From a virus, in IMG/VR virus record IMGVR_UViG_3300046524_000221, positions 1 to 21,724 of that record: a DNA stretch of 21,724 nucleotides; one strand, 5' to 3'. The notes under the pieces were generated by a model. The model was not told the DNA's origin. It did no database searches and worked only from the letters and a program-made list of their open reading frames with translations. The position numbers and the translations under genes were made by a program. Shown one piece after another: positions 1 to 6,982 of the stretch; position 1 is the stretch's first letter; every line of letters begins with the position of its first letter.

Positions 1-45
1 GGGCTTCGTCCGCCGGGCGCGACGTACCTCGGAAGGACGTACTGA
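1..45 (+). CDS. C-terminal tail of an upstream gene (partial)
   Basis: Frame 1 is open from the first base and reads GLRPPGATYLGRTY before a TGA at 43-45. The stop overlaps the ATG of the next gene by one base (TGATG), the same coupling used by many gene pairs in this window, so this is probably the end of a real upstream gene. Fourteen residues are too few to identify the product. Confidence 0.45.
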   Translation, partial: GLRPPGATYLGRTY

Positions 46-386
46 TGCCCAGCACTACAGTGACACCTGCGCCCGTCGCTTCCGGCGAGCGCGATTTGAA
101 GCGTCACATCGAGCTGTTCTTCGAGGGTGTCAAGCGCATCAGCACCGACCACATGCAGGCCAACTTCCCGACGCTTTCGCTGCCCGTCTTCGAGCTGCAG
201 GAGTTGAACAAGCGCTATCGCATCATCCGCGATCATTCGGCGTTCTGCTTCGTGGACAAGGCGACGGGCGATGTCCTGAAGTCGGCCAGCTGGGCAGCGC
301 CCGCAAAGCACGCCCGCGGCAACATCTACGACGAGCACAACGGACTTTCCCGCATCACGCCATACGGCGTCGAATATCTGAGGTAA
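45..386 (+). CDS. Small conserved phage protein of unknown function
   Basis: The 113-residue product is soluble, with no signal peptide, membrane segment or cysteine cluster. The C-terminal half, roughly residues 65-100, has a compact stretch around FCFVDKATGDVLKSASW followed by PAKHARGNIYDEHNGL. I recognise this type of stretch from small hypothetical proteins in phage early regions, but no function is known to me. The ATG overlaps the upstream stop by one base and has a GGAAGGA ribosome-binding site about eight bases upstream. It sits seven bases before the DNA ligase gene and is probably co-transcribed with it. Catalytic residues cannot be identified. Confidence 0.8.
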   Translation: MPSTTVTPAPVASGERDLKRHIELFFEGVKRISTDHMQANFPTLSLPVFELQELNKRYRIIRDHSAFCFVDKATGDVLKSASWAAPAKHARGNIYDEHNGLSRITPYGVEYLR

Positions 387-393
387 AACGCCT

Positions 394-1512
394 ATGACCC
401 ACAAATCAATCCCGATCTACAAGCGCGACACCGCCGGCAAGATCCGCACCTGGCAGGTCGAAGTCGAAGGTCCGGCATACCGCGTGATCGCTGGTATCCA
501 GGGTGGCAACCTCGTAACCAGCAAATGGAAGACGGCCAAGCCGAAGAACGTTGGCAAGAAGAACGAGACCACACCGGAGCAGCAGGCGCAGCTCGAAGCG
601 CTCGCGGATCACACCGCGAAGCTCAAGCGCGAGTACCGCCGCACGATCCCGGAACTGGAGTTTGTCCCGAACGGCCCCATGCTGGCGCTGGGCTACGACG
701 ATCTGAAGGAGCCGCTTGAATTTTGGAAAGGCGTCTACAGCCAGCCGAAACTGGATGGTATTCGATCCATGAAGAACCTAAAGCTCGGCGCCTCGACCCG
801 CGAGTTACAGCCGCACCTCAACTGCGGACACCTGATGACGGCCCTTCAGCCGCTGTTCGCCAAGTATCCCGGCATTGAGTTTGACGGCGAGCTGTACAAC
901 CACGATCACCATGACGACTTCAACGCGATCGCACGACTGGTCCGCAAGGAAAAGCTGAACGCGGAACAGAAGGCCAAGATCGAGAGCACCCTGCAGTTTC
1001 ATGTCTACGACCTCCCCAGCGATGGCGATGTATTCGGAGGCCGGACGGCTCGGCTCAAGGACTTAATCGAGAGCCTGGGACATCCAATGATCGTCTACGT
1101 CCCGACCGAGAAGGTTAAAGACCAGGATCACCTGGATGCGCTCAATGTCCAGTATGTCGAATACGGCTACGAGGGGCAGATGGTTCGTCTGGATATCTGC
1201 TCTTATGAGTTCGACGTCCGGTCGAAATCACTGCTGAAGCGCAAGAGCTTCATCACCGAGGAGTTCTCCCTGATCGAGATCGGGGCCGGCGAAGGAAACT
1301 GGGGCGACATGGCAAAGTGGACGACGGTCCAATTGCCGAACGGCAAGACCTGCGAAACCGGCATGCGTGGTAACCAGGATTTTGCAAAGGAGCTGCTCGC
1401 AAACAAGTCGAAATACACCCAGGCAACAATTCGCTACTTCGGCTACACGCCGGACGGAAAGTTGCGCTTCCCGGTGGCGATCGACTTCCACGAGAACGGG
1501 AGGGTGGACTGA
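394..1512 (+). CDS. ATP-dependent DNA ligase
   Basis: This 372-residue enzyme would seal nicks in duplex DNA during phage replication and repair, via a ligase-AMP intermediate. The nucleotidyltransferase motifs are in order. Motif I is KLDGIR at 119-124, with Lys119 the expected adenylation site. Motif III is FDGELY at 163-168, motif IIIa is FHVYDLP at 202-208, motif IV is EGQMVR at 260-265, and motif V is LLKRK at 280-284. A predicted OB-fold follows from about 288 to the end. Residues 1-110 form an N-terminal extension beginning IPIYKRDTAGKIRTW, which I read as a separate DNA-contacting module, by inference. The length suits small viral ligases. The stop overlaps the next start (TGATG). All core motifs look intact, so activity is likely. 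Confidence 0.93.
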   Translation: MTHKSIPIYKRDTAGKIRTWQVEVEGPAYRVIAGIQGGNLVTSKWKTAKPKNVGKKNETTPEQQAQLEALADHTAKLKREYRRTIPELEFVPNGPMLALGYDDLKEPLEFWKGVYSQPKLDGIRSMKNLKLGASTRELQPHLNCGHLMTALQPLFAKYPGIEFDGELYNHDHHDDFNAIARLVRKEKLNAEQKAKIESTLQFHVYDLPSDGDVFGGRTARLKDLIESLGHPMIVYVPTEKVKDQDHLDALNVQYVEYGYEGQMVRLDICSYEFDVRSKSLLKRKSFITEEFSLIEIGAGEGNWGDMAKWTTVQLPNGKTCETGMRGNQDFAKELLANKSKYTQATIRYFGYTPDGKLRFPVAIDFHENGRVD

Positions 1513-1871
1513 TGCCGAAGAAAGAGCTGACGAAAAAGCAGGAGACGATCGTTACCACGATGCTCTCCGGCGGCTCACATCATTGGTCGGACTCCGGCGT
1601 ATCTAACTCGATGCGCCACCTACACGATGCAGGCTTAGTGACATCGCCCTACGGTGTCACGATCAACACAGAGGCGGTCACGGAAGCTGGCCGCAAGGCC
1701 TTTTTCCGCGACAATCCCGAGGTGTTCTGCATGCGGGATCTGGGAAGCTGCTGGGTCATTTTCGAAGCCGGCAAGGTCGTAACCAAGATGTACGACGAAG
1801 CTGTCGCCAAGCGGCTTGTCCAGGGGCTCCGGCTCCTTCGGACGGCTGAAGCTACTCCCCAGCCCGCCTGA
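1512..1871 (+). CDS. Small winged-helix-like protein, function unknown
   Basis: The 119-residue product begins with a lysine-rich segment (MPKKELTKKQ). Residues about 10-65 then have the rhythm of a winged-helix domain: a helix, SGVSNSMRHLHDAGLVTS as a possible recognition helix, a short beta wing, and TEAGRKAFF as a closing helix. It could be a DNA-binding regulator or a replication accessory protein, but the assignment rests on pattern alone. It is translationally coupled to the ligase by a one-base overlap. Its 3' end overlaps the 3' end of the convergent XRE regulator by 20 bases, with no terminator between them, so transcription from one side could interfere with the other. Confidence 0.75.
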   Translation: MPKKELTKKQETIVTTMLSGGSHHWSDSGVSNSMRHLHDAGLVTSPYGVTINTEAVTEAGRKAFFRDNPEVFCMRDLGSCWVIFEAGKVVTKMYDEAVAKRLVQGLRLLRTAEATPQPA

Positions 1872-2133
1872 GCTTCTTCGGCCTCTTGGGTACCAGGAGG
1901 CCGATACAGTCGTCTTTTTCCATAAAGATGACGCCATAATTGAAGAAGGCTCGTTCGACGCTGGCATAGGAAGACCGACGCGGGTCTCCGGTGTTGTTCT
2001 CAAGATCGATCAGCGTCGCTCGCGATATCGCGGCGGCCTGACACAGCTCTATCTGGCTCATCCCCAGCATCGCCCTAGCGGCCTTAATCTGCCGACCTTC
2101 GATGGATGGGGAATGAGGAAGATCTTCTGTCAC
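1852..2133 (-). CDS. XRE-family helix-turn-helix transcriptional regulator
   Basis: This 93-residue protein is mostly one Cro/CI-type DNA-binding domain. Residues about 14-48 (QIKAARAMLGMSQIELCQAA then ISRATLIDLEN) have the classic order of scaffold helix, turn and recognition helix. A short acidic stretch (FMEKDDC) and a basic tail (PKRPKKLRR) follow. The start is GTG at 2133, preceded by GGAG six bases upstream on the minus strand. It is the first minus-strand gene in the window and is divergent from the helicase operon. It probably controls the shared upstream region, where a minus-strand TTGACA (2267-2262) lies with CTTATT 17 bases on. It lacks a peptidase or dimerisation domain. Confidence 0.88.
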   Translation of the reverse strand: MTEDLPHSPSIEGRQIKAARAMLGMSQIELCQAAAISRATLIDLENNTGDPRRSSYASVERAFFNYGVIFMEKDDCIGLLVPKRPKKLRRAGE

Positions 2134-2224
2134 TGATTACTCCAAGTTGTGGCATTTGCGCCGGATGCCGAGAAATCTCGAAAGACGCAAAATGTCAAGT
2201 TCCGCGCCTTCGTTCGAATTATCA

Positions 2225-2251
2225 CTTGATCGAATGCAAATAAGTGCTAAC
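2225..2251 (+). promoter_or_regulatory. Repeated phage control element, copy 1, with TGCTAA box
   Basis: CTTGATCGAATGCAAA (2225-2240) is followed after four bases by GTGCTAAC (2244-2251). This is one of four near-identical copies on the + strand, ending 42 bases before the helicase start. It lies between a possible minus-strand -35 (TTGACA, 2267-2262) and the divergent XRE gene, so a bound protein could control both directions. Whether it is a promoter core or an operator cannot be told from one copy. The distance from TTGATC to the downstream box varies among copies. Confidence 0.55.
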
Positions 2252-2282
2252 GGTATTCCAATGTCAACGCACAGGACTCGTC

Positions 2283-3878
2283 ATGCTCAATATCACGTCA
2301 ATCCCGACGTCCACCTTCATCCCTTCGCCGCAGCAGGCAGACTTCATCAATTTTGCAGAGAGCGGAAGTGGTTCCTGCGTTCTCGAAGCCGTGGCCGGCG
2401 CAGGTAAGACGACTACCATTTTGCAGGCTGTCAAGAAGACGGCTGGTTCCGCGATCATCCTGGCCTACAACAAGAAGATTGCGGAAGAACTTAAAGAAAA
2501 GCTGAAGCGCGACGGCGTTGACTGGAAAAAGGCTGAGGCTGCTACAGTTCACTCGATCGGCTTGCGCGCGTTCCGAAAACGGTTCCCTGGTGCCGGCGTC
2601 AACGAGAACAAGATCGCCAACCTTTGGTCCGGCGAAGAGCAGGCTGGCAACATCCCGATCGCTCTCAAGCTGCACGTTTCAGCAGTCTGCCAGCTGATCT
2701 CACTCGCCAAGCAGAACGGCTTCGGCGTTCGCGGCATCATCGAGATCGATGACGTCGAAGCGTACATCGAGATGATAGAGCACTACGATATCCTCGACAG
2801 CGGCATCAGCCCGGGCGTCACGTTTGATATCATCTCGACGGCCATTCGGCTGCTCAAGATGTCCAACGATATCACCGACGTCATCGACTTCGATGACATG
2901 GTCTATATGCCGCTGGTCCATAACGTCCGGTTCTGGCAGTACGACATCGTCGTCATGGACGAGGCGCAGGATACCAATACGGTACGCCGCGAGATCGTGA
3001 AGCGACTGCTTAAGCGTGGCGGCCGGTTCTTCGCTGTCGGCGACAGCCGTCAGGCGATTTACGGCTTCACCGGCGCATCGTCCGACGCGCTGGAGATCAT
3101 CAAGCGTGAGTTTGGTGCGATCCAGATGCCGCTCACGGTCACCTACCGATGCCCCAAGGCCGTGGTGGAGTTCGCCAGGCGCTGGGTCGATCACATCGAG
3201 GCACACCCCTCGGCACCCGAAGGTAAGCTGTCGGCTTCTACCTTCGAGGACTTCATCACCCGCCAGGATCTGAACCGCGACGCCGCGGTGCACTGCCGGA
3301 ACACCAAGCCGCTGGTGAAGGCTGCTTTCGCACTGATCCGCGCCAAGGTTCCCTGCCGGATCGAGGGACGCGACATCGCCGAGGGCCTGAAGAAGCTGGC
3401 CCTTCGCTGGAAGTCTGCGAAGACGCTCGGCCAGTTGTCCGATCGCCTCAAGGAATACCAGGAGCGCGAGGTCGCCAAGGCGCTTGAGAAGAAAAAGGAG
3501 ACTCAGGCGCAGCAGATCGAGGACAAGGTCGACACGCTCCGGGTTATCATGTCCCGCGTGCAGGAAGACGGTCGCAACGACGTCGACGCGGTGGTCGCCT
3601 ACATCGACCAACTGTTCGGCGACAACGTCTCCAGCGTCCTGACGCTCTCGACGATCCACAAGTCGAAGGGCCGCGAATGGAAGCGTGTCTTCTGGCTCGA
3701 TCGCGTCAACACCTGCCCGTCTCGCTACGCCACTCAGGAATGGCAGAAGGTGCAGGAACACAACTTGTGTTACGTCGCGGCAACTCGGGCCATGGACGAG
3801 TTGATCGAATTACTGCCGCCAACAGAAAAGAAAGCAGCAAACGAGAACAACAAGCCGACGCAGGAAAAGGCCGCGTGA
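2283..3878 (+). CDS. UvrD/Rep-type superfamily 1 DNA helicase
   Basis: The 531-residue protein would translocate on single-stranded DNA and unwind duplexes using ATP, serving replication or recombination. Superfamily 1A motifs are in order: Q-motif region PSPQQADF (15-22), Walker A AGAGKTT (38-44), Walker B DEAQD (226-230), motif III GDSRQAIYGFTGA (253-265), motif IV YRCP (288-291), motif V STIHKSKGREW (456-466) and motif VI YVAATRAMDEL (497-507). A lysine- and glutamate-rich stretch at about 385-425 probably forms the 2B/coiled segment. I chose the ATG at 2283 because AGGA lies upstream at the right spacing and the Q motif follows directly. A longer in-frame start at 2244 would run through the control element. 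The stop overlaps the next ATG (TGATG). Confidence 0.93.
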   Translation: MLNITSIPTSTFIPSPQQADFINFAESGSGSCVLEAVAGAGKTTTILQAVKKTAGSAIILAYNKKIAEELKEKLKRDGVDWKKAEAATVHSIGLRAFRKRFPGAGVNENKIANLWSGEEQAGNIPIALKLHVSAVCQLISLAKQNGFGVRGIIEIDDVEAYIEMIEHYDILDSGISPGVTFDIISTAIRLLKMSNDITDVIDFDDMVYMPLVHNVRFWQYDIVVMDEAQDTNTVRREIVKRLLKRGGRFFAVGDSRQAIYGFTGASSDALEIIKREFGAIQMPLTVTYRCPKAVVEFARRWVDHIEAHPSAPEGKLSASTFEDFITRQDLNRDAAVHCRNTKPLVKAAFALIRAKVPCRIEGRDIAEGLKKLALRWKSAKTLGQLSDRLKEYQEREVAKALEKKKETQAQQIEDKVDTLRVIMSRVQEDGRNDVDAVVAYIDQLFGDNVSSVLTLSTIHKSKGREWKRVFWLDRVNTCPSRYATQEWQKVQEHNLCYVAATRAMDELIELLPPTEKKAANENNKPTQEKAA

Positions 3879-4234
3879 TGCAGGTCCACTATTCGTTCGG
3901 TCCGGCGCCGGCCGGCGTGGACGTGTTGTGGCGCTGCGAGGCCAAGCGCTACTCGGTCGTGATCGATGCCGATGCCGACATCTACGGCGTCAGCGATCCG
4001 CGCCTGGAGATGACATGGTGGCGCATCGATCGAAGGACACCGAAGGGTGCCTGGGTCGGCGGCCAGTTCATCCGTCTCACCGCTTTCAAGCGGTGGGCCT
4101 GCAACACTGAGGAGGAGGCGTTCGCCTCCTTCATCGCCCGGAAGAAAAAGCACATCGCAATTCTCTCCTCTCAGCTGAGACGGGCAGAGGCCGACCTGGC
4201 ACTTGCCTTGGCTCCCGCTCGTCTCGTCGCTTGA
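3878..4234 (+). CDS. Small protein of unknown function, coupled to helicase
   Basis: The 118-residue product starts at the ATG that overlaps the helicase stop by one base. The N-terminal part is rich in beta-prone, aromatic residues (VDVLWRCEAKRYSVVIDADA, then MTWWRIDRR). The C-terminal third, about residues 80-112, is a predicted amphipathic helix with many Lys, Arg, Ala and Leu residues. No catalytic motif is recognised. The tight coupling suggests it is made in step with the helicase and might be an accessory factor, but that is inference. Its stop codon lies inside the next copy of the repeated control element. Confidence 0.72.
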   Translation: MQVHYSFGPAPAGVDVLWRCEAKRYSVVIDADADIYGVSDPRLEMTWWRIDRRTPKGAWVGGQFIRLTAFKRWACNTEEEAFASFIARKKKHIAILSSQLRRAEADLALALAPARLVA

Positions 4235-4245
4235 TTGAATGCAAA
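4230..4245 (+). promoter_or_regulatory. Repeated phage control element, copy 2
   Basis: CTTGATTGAATGCAAA differs from copy 1 by one base. It overlaps the stop codon of the upstream gene (TGA, 4232-4234) and ends only 11 bases before the ATG at 4257. That leaves little room for a conventional promoter plus leader, so here the element is either an operator or part of a very short 5' leader. No TGCTAA box follows this copy. Confidence 0.45.
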
Positions 4246-4256
4246 CGAGGTCACCA

Positions 4257-5012
4257 ATGCAAGGTTTCGTCTTCTATCGCGGCCCGTCGATGATCGACGG
4301 CAAGCCCATCGTCGCTATCGCCTCCGGATACGAGTCCGGGGGCGCTAATTCCAAGACCGGCCACATGGTGCAGATCTACATCATGCGCGGCGACATGAAC
4401 CCGTTGAAAGCCGTCCAGACCGGCGAGGACGTTTCGATCTGCGGTAGCTGCAAGCACCGCGGTCAGATCGTCGCGGACCCGGTTACCGGCGAGCGCTCGA
4501 ACACCGGCCGGTCCTGCTACGTGACCCTCTTCCGCGGCCCTCGCGTGGTCTACGACGCGTTTCAGCGCGGCGTCTATTCAGACGTCACTCCGGCGCAGGC
4601 ACGCAAGCTGCTGGCCCGCAGGCGCGTTCGGCTGGGCGCCTACGGCGATCCCGGCGCAGTGCCTATGGCAGTTTGGGAGCTAGCTCTCGATCGCGTCGCC
4701 GACCTCAATGGCTACACCCATCTGTGGCGCGAGTTTCCGACGATGTCGGCATTCTCGATGGCGTCTTGCGACACCGAAGAAGAGCGCGCCGAAGCCAAGG
4801 CGCTGGGCTTTCGCACCTTCCGCGTCCGCGGCAAGACCGAGCCGGTGCTCAAGGGCGAAGGTCGCTGCCCCGCATCCAAGGAGATGGGAAAGGCCGTGCA
4901 GTGCACACAGTGCATGTTGTGCGGCGGCGCGAAGACCAACGCCAAGGCGGACATCACCATCATCGCTCACGGTGTCGGATCAGGACACTTCGAGCGCTCG
5001 CTGAAGGCATGA
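4257..5012 (+). CDS. Cysteine-rich Gp88-like phage protein, possible metal or Fe-S cluster binder
   Basis: The 251-residue protein has eight cysteines in three groups: CGSC at 62-65 followed by SCYV at 86-89, Cys171, and a C-terminal cluster at Cys204, 216, 219 and 222 (CPASKE, then CTQCMLC). Between them lie RLGAYGDPGAVP (125-136) and GYTHLWRE (152-159). This order of N-terminal Cys cluster, RxGxxGDP, YTxxW, then CP...CxxCxxC is the order I recall for the Gp88-type phage family. I infer a shared fold with bound zinc or iron-sulfur. Substrate and role are unknown. The ATG at 4257 has GAGG six bases upstream, while the alternative ATG at 4239 has none. It sits just after control element copy 2. 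Confidence 0.8.
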   Translation: MQGFVFYRGPSMIDGKPIVAIASGYESGGANSKTGHMVQIYIMRGDMNPLKAVQTGEDVSICGSCKHRGQIVADPVTGERSNTGRSCYVTLFRGPRVVYDAFQRGVYSDVTPAQARKLLARRRVRLGAYGDPGAVPMAVWELALDRVADLNGYTHLWREFPTMSAFSMASCDTEEERAEAKALGFRTFRVRGKTEPVLKGEGRCPASKEMGKAVQCTQCMLCGGAKTNAKADITIIAHGVGSGHFERSLKA

Positions 5013-5016
5013 TGCC

Positions 5017-5202
5017 ATGCCCGCACGCAAGAAGTTCCTCTGGGAAGACACCACCCGCATCGTCGACACCGACTTCGACAACGACGACCTGGGAGACCTG
5101 TTCAGAGTCTCAATCGAGGGCCGCGTCTCGTCGGCTCAGATCCGCGATTACGCCCGCAGCAGATCCCGCAGCGACAGCTACGACGAGGTGGATTTCGGAT
5201 GA
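5017..5202 (+). CDS. Small acidic protein, function unknown
   Basis: The 61-residue product has an acidic centre (DTDFDNDDLGD), then a short IEGRVSSAQIRDYARSRSRS stretch and an acidic end. It resembles no family I know. It begins four bases after the preceding stop and its own stop overlaps the next start by four bases (ATGA). That position in a tight chain is the main reason to call it a gene. A competing ATG at 5012 in another frame reads through low-complexity sequence and is rejected. Confidence 0.65.
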   Translation: MPARKKFLWEDTTRIVDTDFDNDDLGDLFRVSIEGRVSSAQIRDYARSRSRSDSYDEVDFG

Positions 5203-5459
5203 AGTTCAACGTCAACGATGAGGTACGCGTCAAGCTGACCTCCTTCGGCCGGTCCATTCATCGGCTGCAATGGGAAGCGCGAGAGCAGAGTGTTCGGGAG
5301 CTGCTCGGCGCCTACGAACCTCCGATCGAGGACTCGGAGGGCTGGTCCACATGGCAGCTGTGGGAGTTGATGCACAGCTTCGGCGCTCACTGCTTCAACG
5401 GCTGCATCATCCCGTTCGAAATGCAGATCGACATCATTACACGAGGAGAAAAACCATGA
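5199..5459 (+). CDS. Small protein of unknown function
   Basis: The 86-residue product opens with MKFNVNDEVRVKL, a beta-strand-like start of the kind seen in small SH3- or KOW-like folds. Its centre is rich in Trp and Glu (EGWSTWQLWELM) and two Cys lie near the end. No known domain can be assigned. It overlaps both neighbours by four bases (ATGA at each end), so it is translated as part of the five-gene chain that follows the Gp88-like gene. Confidence 0.7.
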   Translation: MKFNVNDEVRVKLTSFGRSIHRLQWEAREQSVRELLGAYEPPIEDSEGWSTWQLWELMHSFGAHCFNGCIIPFEMQIDIITRGEKP

Positions 5460-5770
5460 AGGTGAAGGAGAAGGACGAAGCGATGGTCCGTAAGGTCATC
5501 GCCGACGCCCTGGCTGCCGGCTACACGCTGAGCGTCTGGGACGGCGAGGAAGAAACGCTAACCAACAGTAGCGACGCAGATGCTCTGTTCAAAGCGATGA
5601 TGACGACCGACCAGGACCATCTCTACTTTCTGCGAGATGGAAAGAGTGTCGGCTGGGTGTTCTTCGTCTATGGTGAAAGTGGTTGGGACGTTATCAACGA
5701 CTACACCGTTAATCTTGAAGAGGTGCTGAAAGGTGCTGATGCGCTGTCCGACGAGTTGGCCGATGCTTGA
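5456..5770 (+). CDS. Small acidic protein, function unknown
   Basis: The 104-residue product starts at an ATG with the strongest ribosome-binding site of this cluster (AGGAG, eight or nine bases upstream), so it may be the best expressed of the chain. An N-terminal helix (KDEAMVRKVIADALAAGYTL) leads into alternating beta and helical segments with several aromatic residues (LYFLRDGKSVGWVFFVYG), ending in an acidic helix. I know of similar small proteins only as hypotheticals. Overall charge is strongly negative, which would allow a DNA-mimic role, but nothing specific supports that. Confidence 0.75.
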   Translation: MKVKEKDEAMVRKVIADALAAGYTLSVWDGEEETLTNSSDADALFKAMMTTDQDHLYFLRDGKSVGWVFFVYGESGWDVINDYTVNLEEVLKGADALSDELADA

Positions 5771-6056
5771 CGTCACAGCGTTTGGCTTCACGCTGGGTCA
5801 GCGCGTTCGAATGCTGACCGAGTCTGAGGGCGAGGATCATCTCGGTATCGAGCATAGGCTGCCGCCTGGTGCCATAGCCATCATCGATCAGATGGAGTTC
5901 AAGATCGGCGATCCGGATTGGTACAGCTTCACGCTGTGGATTCCGATCGACGAGTCGAAAGACCGAGGAATCGTTAACGTGCTAGACCCGAGTGATGGGC
6001 CAATCACCGATTTCATCACGCCAATTGACGCGCCGCAGCAGGAGAAAATCGCTTGA
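5763..6056 (+). CDS. Small beta-rich protein, function unknown
   Basis: The 97-residue product begins at the ATG at 5763, which overlaps the preceding stop by eight bases. The sequence GFTLGQRVRMLTESEGED then LPPGAIAIIDQ looks like a small beta barrel of the SH3/KOW kind, often a nucleic-acid or protein contact module. This is pattern reading, not homology. Its start lacks a clear ribosome-binding site, so it probably depends on translation of the gene before. Its stop overlaps the TTG start of the next gene. Confidence 0.68.
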   Translation: MLDVTAFGFTLGQRVRMLTESEGEDHLGIEHRLPPGAIAIIDQMEFKIGDPDWYSFTLWIPIDESKDRGIVNVLDPSDGPITDFITPIDAPQQEKIA

Positions 6057-6226
6057 GCAAAGAGAAACTTTACGTCGTGTACTCGCTAACGCCGGGCGCG
6101 AAGGAATGGGTTGAGGTGACCAAAGAGCCTGTGGCACGCGGTGCCGCAGCGCTGGCTGTTGCTAATGAATGGCAGAAGCACAACTTCGCCCGTGCTCTAT
6201 CAGTGCAGATTTCTAAGGCAGCCTAA
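6053..6226 (+). CDS. 57-residue small protein with TTG start
   Basis: The reading frame starts TTG-AGC-AAA and ends TAA at 6224-6226. The TTG overlaps the preceding TGA by four bases (TTGA), and AGGAG lies eight bases upstream, a strong ribosome-binding site. The product begins SKEKLYVVYSLTPGAKEWVE and ends ALSVQISKAA, a plausible beta-helix-beta mini-fold. Function is unknown. It is short enough to be missed by automatic callers. The frame, ribosome-binding site and coupling together make it a credible last member of the small-gene chain. Confidence 0.68.
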   Translation: MSKEKLYVVYSLTPGAKEWVEVTKEPVARGAAALAVANEWQKHNFARALSVQISKAA

Positions 6227-6237
6227 TCGTTAACGAT
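6226..6237. promoter_or_regulatory. Perfect 12-bp palindrome, candidate operator
   Basis: ATCGTTAACGAT is perfectly self-complementary over 12 bases. It starts on the last base of the stop codon of the 57-residue gene and lies 80 bases before the Cro-like HTH gene at 6318. Such a symmetric site fits a homodimeric HTH repressor. It has no loop, so it is not a terminator. The rest of 6238-6317 shows no convincing gene or strong -35/-10 pair. Confidence 0.4.
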
Positions 6238-6317
6238 AGAGGCACAGTTCACAAATCCCAATATGGACATCGAGAGCGTGATCACCCACATACGATCCTT
6301 ACTGATCGAGAATCAAA

Positions 6318-6605
6318 ATGCCGACAACCAAGAAAAAGGCGTCTAAGAAGTTTTTGAACGGTCAGGATTTCAGATCCTGGCGAGTAACGCGGGAGCTAAC
6401 GCTCCAGCAGGTTGCAGACATGCTCGGCATGACTGCACAGGGCGTGGCTAAATATGAGTCGCGGGGGGCCACAAGAACAACGGCGCTCGCTTTATCGGCA
6501 ATTGAGAAGGGGTTGAAGCCCTGGCATCCGAAGACCGACAAGGCCCGCACCACAATCAGGAGTGAACGGCCCAATGAAATCCAGCGCAAAGAAGGTTGTG
6601 GCTGA
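6318..6605 (+). CDS. Cro/XRE-like helix-turn-helix DNA-binding protein
   Basis: The 95-residue protein has a basic N-terminus (TTKKKASKKF), then an HTH domain at about 19-62. SWRVTRELTLQQVADMLG forms the first helices, and MTAQGVAKYESRG contains the recognition helix. The tail is basic. It probably binds operators in this regulatory island, perhaps as the Cro-like partner of the S24-type repressor encoded convergently. That pairing is inferred from position. The start has only a weak purine stretch upstream. Its end overlaps the next gene by 32 bases in another frame. Confidence 0.83.
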   Translation: MPTTKKKASKKFLNGQDFRSWRVTRELTLQQVADMLGMTAQGVAKYESRGATRTTALALSAIEKGLKPWHPKTDKARTTIRSERPNEIQRKEGCG

Positions 6606-6954
6606 GGAAACCAGTCCTCGGTATCGATCGATCAACGCTCAATTCGCAGCCCGGCTGCCGGCTATCGTCGAAACCATTGCTCAGGGATCGAGGTTCTCGA
6701 AAGAGAATCTGGACAAAACGGTCACGGCAGTCGAGGAATTTCAGGACTATATTACCTTCGAGATCAAGAAGGTGGAGCTGGATATTGCTCATCTCGAATG
6801 GAATTCGCGCACCAATCCCGAAGAGTTAGCACATGCGAAGGCTTGGCTTAGCCGACTGCGCGAGCTTCAGAAGAAGTACCAGGTTGACGGCATTCTTCAG
6901 TCGGTTGTTTTCCTCACCGAGCTGCGCCGAGCGATCCAGCTTGATTTAATGTAA
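6574..6954 (+). CDS. Helical protein of unknown function
   Basis: The 126-residue product is almost entirely alpha-helical in appearance, with heptad-like stretches (TVTAVEEFQDYITFEIKKVE, then AWLSRLRELQKKYQ) that suggest a coiled coil. There is no cysteine or membrane segment. I chose ATG at 6574, with AGGAG about 11 bases upstream. A GTG at 6562 is in frame but overlaps that AGGAG. It follows the Cro-like gene and precedes the bidirectional terminator, so it ends this rightward transcript. It may be a regulator or partner of the HTH protein. No function is assigned. Confidence 0.7.
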   Translation: MKSSAKKVVAEETSPRYRSINAQFAARLPAIVETIAQGSRFSKENLDKTVTAVEEFQDYITFEIKKVELDIAHLEWNSRTNPEELAHAKAWLSRLRELQKKYQVDGILQSVVFLTELRRAIQLDLM

Positions 6955-6957
6955 GAA

Positions 6958-6979
6958 AGGGCCGCTTGTGGGCGGCCCT
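6958..6979. terminator. Bidirectional terminator hairpin between convergent genes
   Basis: AGGGCCGC (6958-6965) pairs perfectly with GCGGCCCT (6972-6979) around the loop TTGTGG. It starts a few bases after the stop of the + gene and ends just before the stop of the minus-strand repressor. On the minus strand the stem is followed by TTTCTTAC, a short U-rich tail. The + side has only CAATT. Confidence 0.75.
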
Positions 6980-6982
6980 CAA

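Noticed and set aside
2244-2282. Longer N-terminus for the helicase starting at 2244
   Set aside because: It would translate through the control element and lacks a ribosome-binding site. ATG 2283 has AGGA and is followed by the conserved Q-motif region.
2700-3761. 353-codon open frame on the minus strand
   Set aside because: It is antisense to the helicase, whose motifs are all in order. The translation is Asp/Val/Arg-rich shadow sequence with no domain.
6263-6346. 27-codon frame (MDIESVITHIRSLL...) overlapping the start of the Cro-like gene
   Set aside because: A leader peptide is possible, but there is no clear ribosome-binding site and no repeated codon pattern, so chance is likelier.
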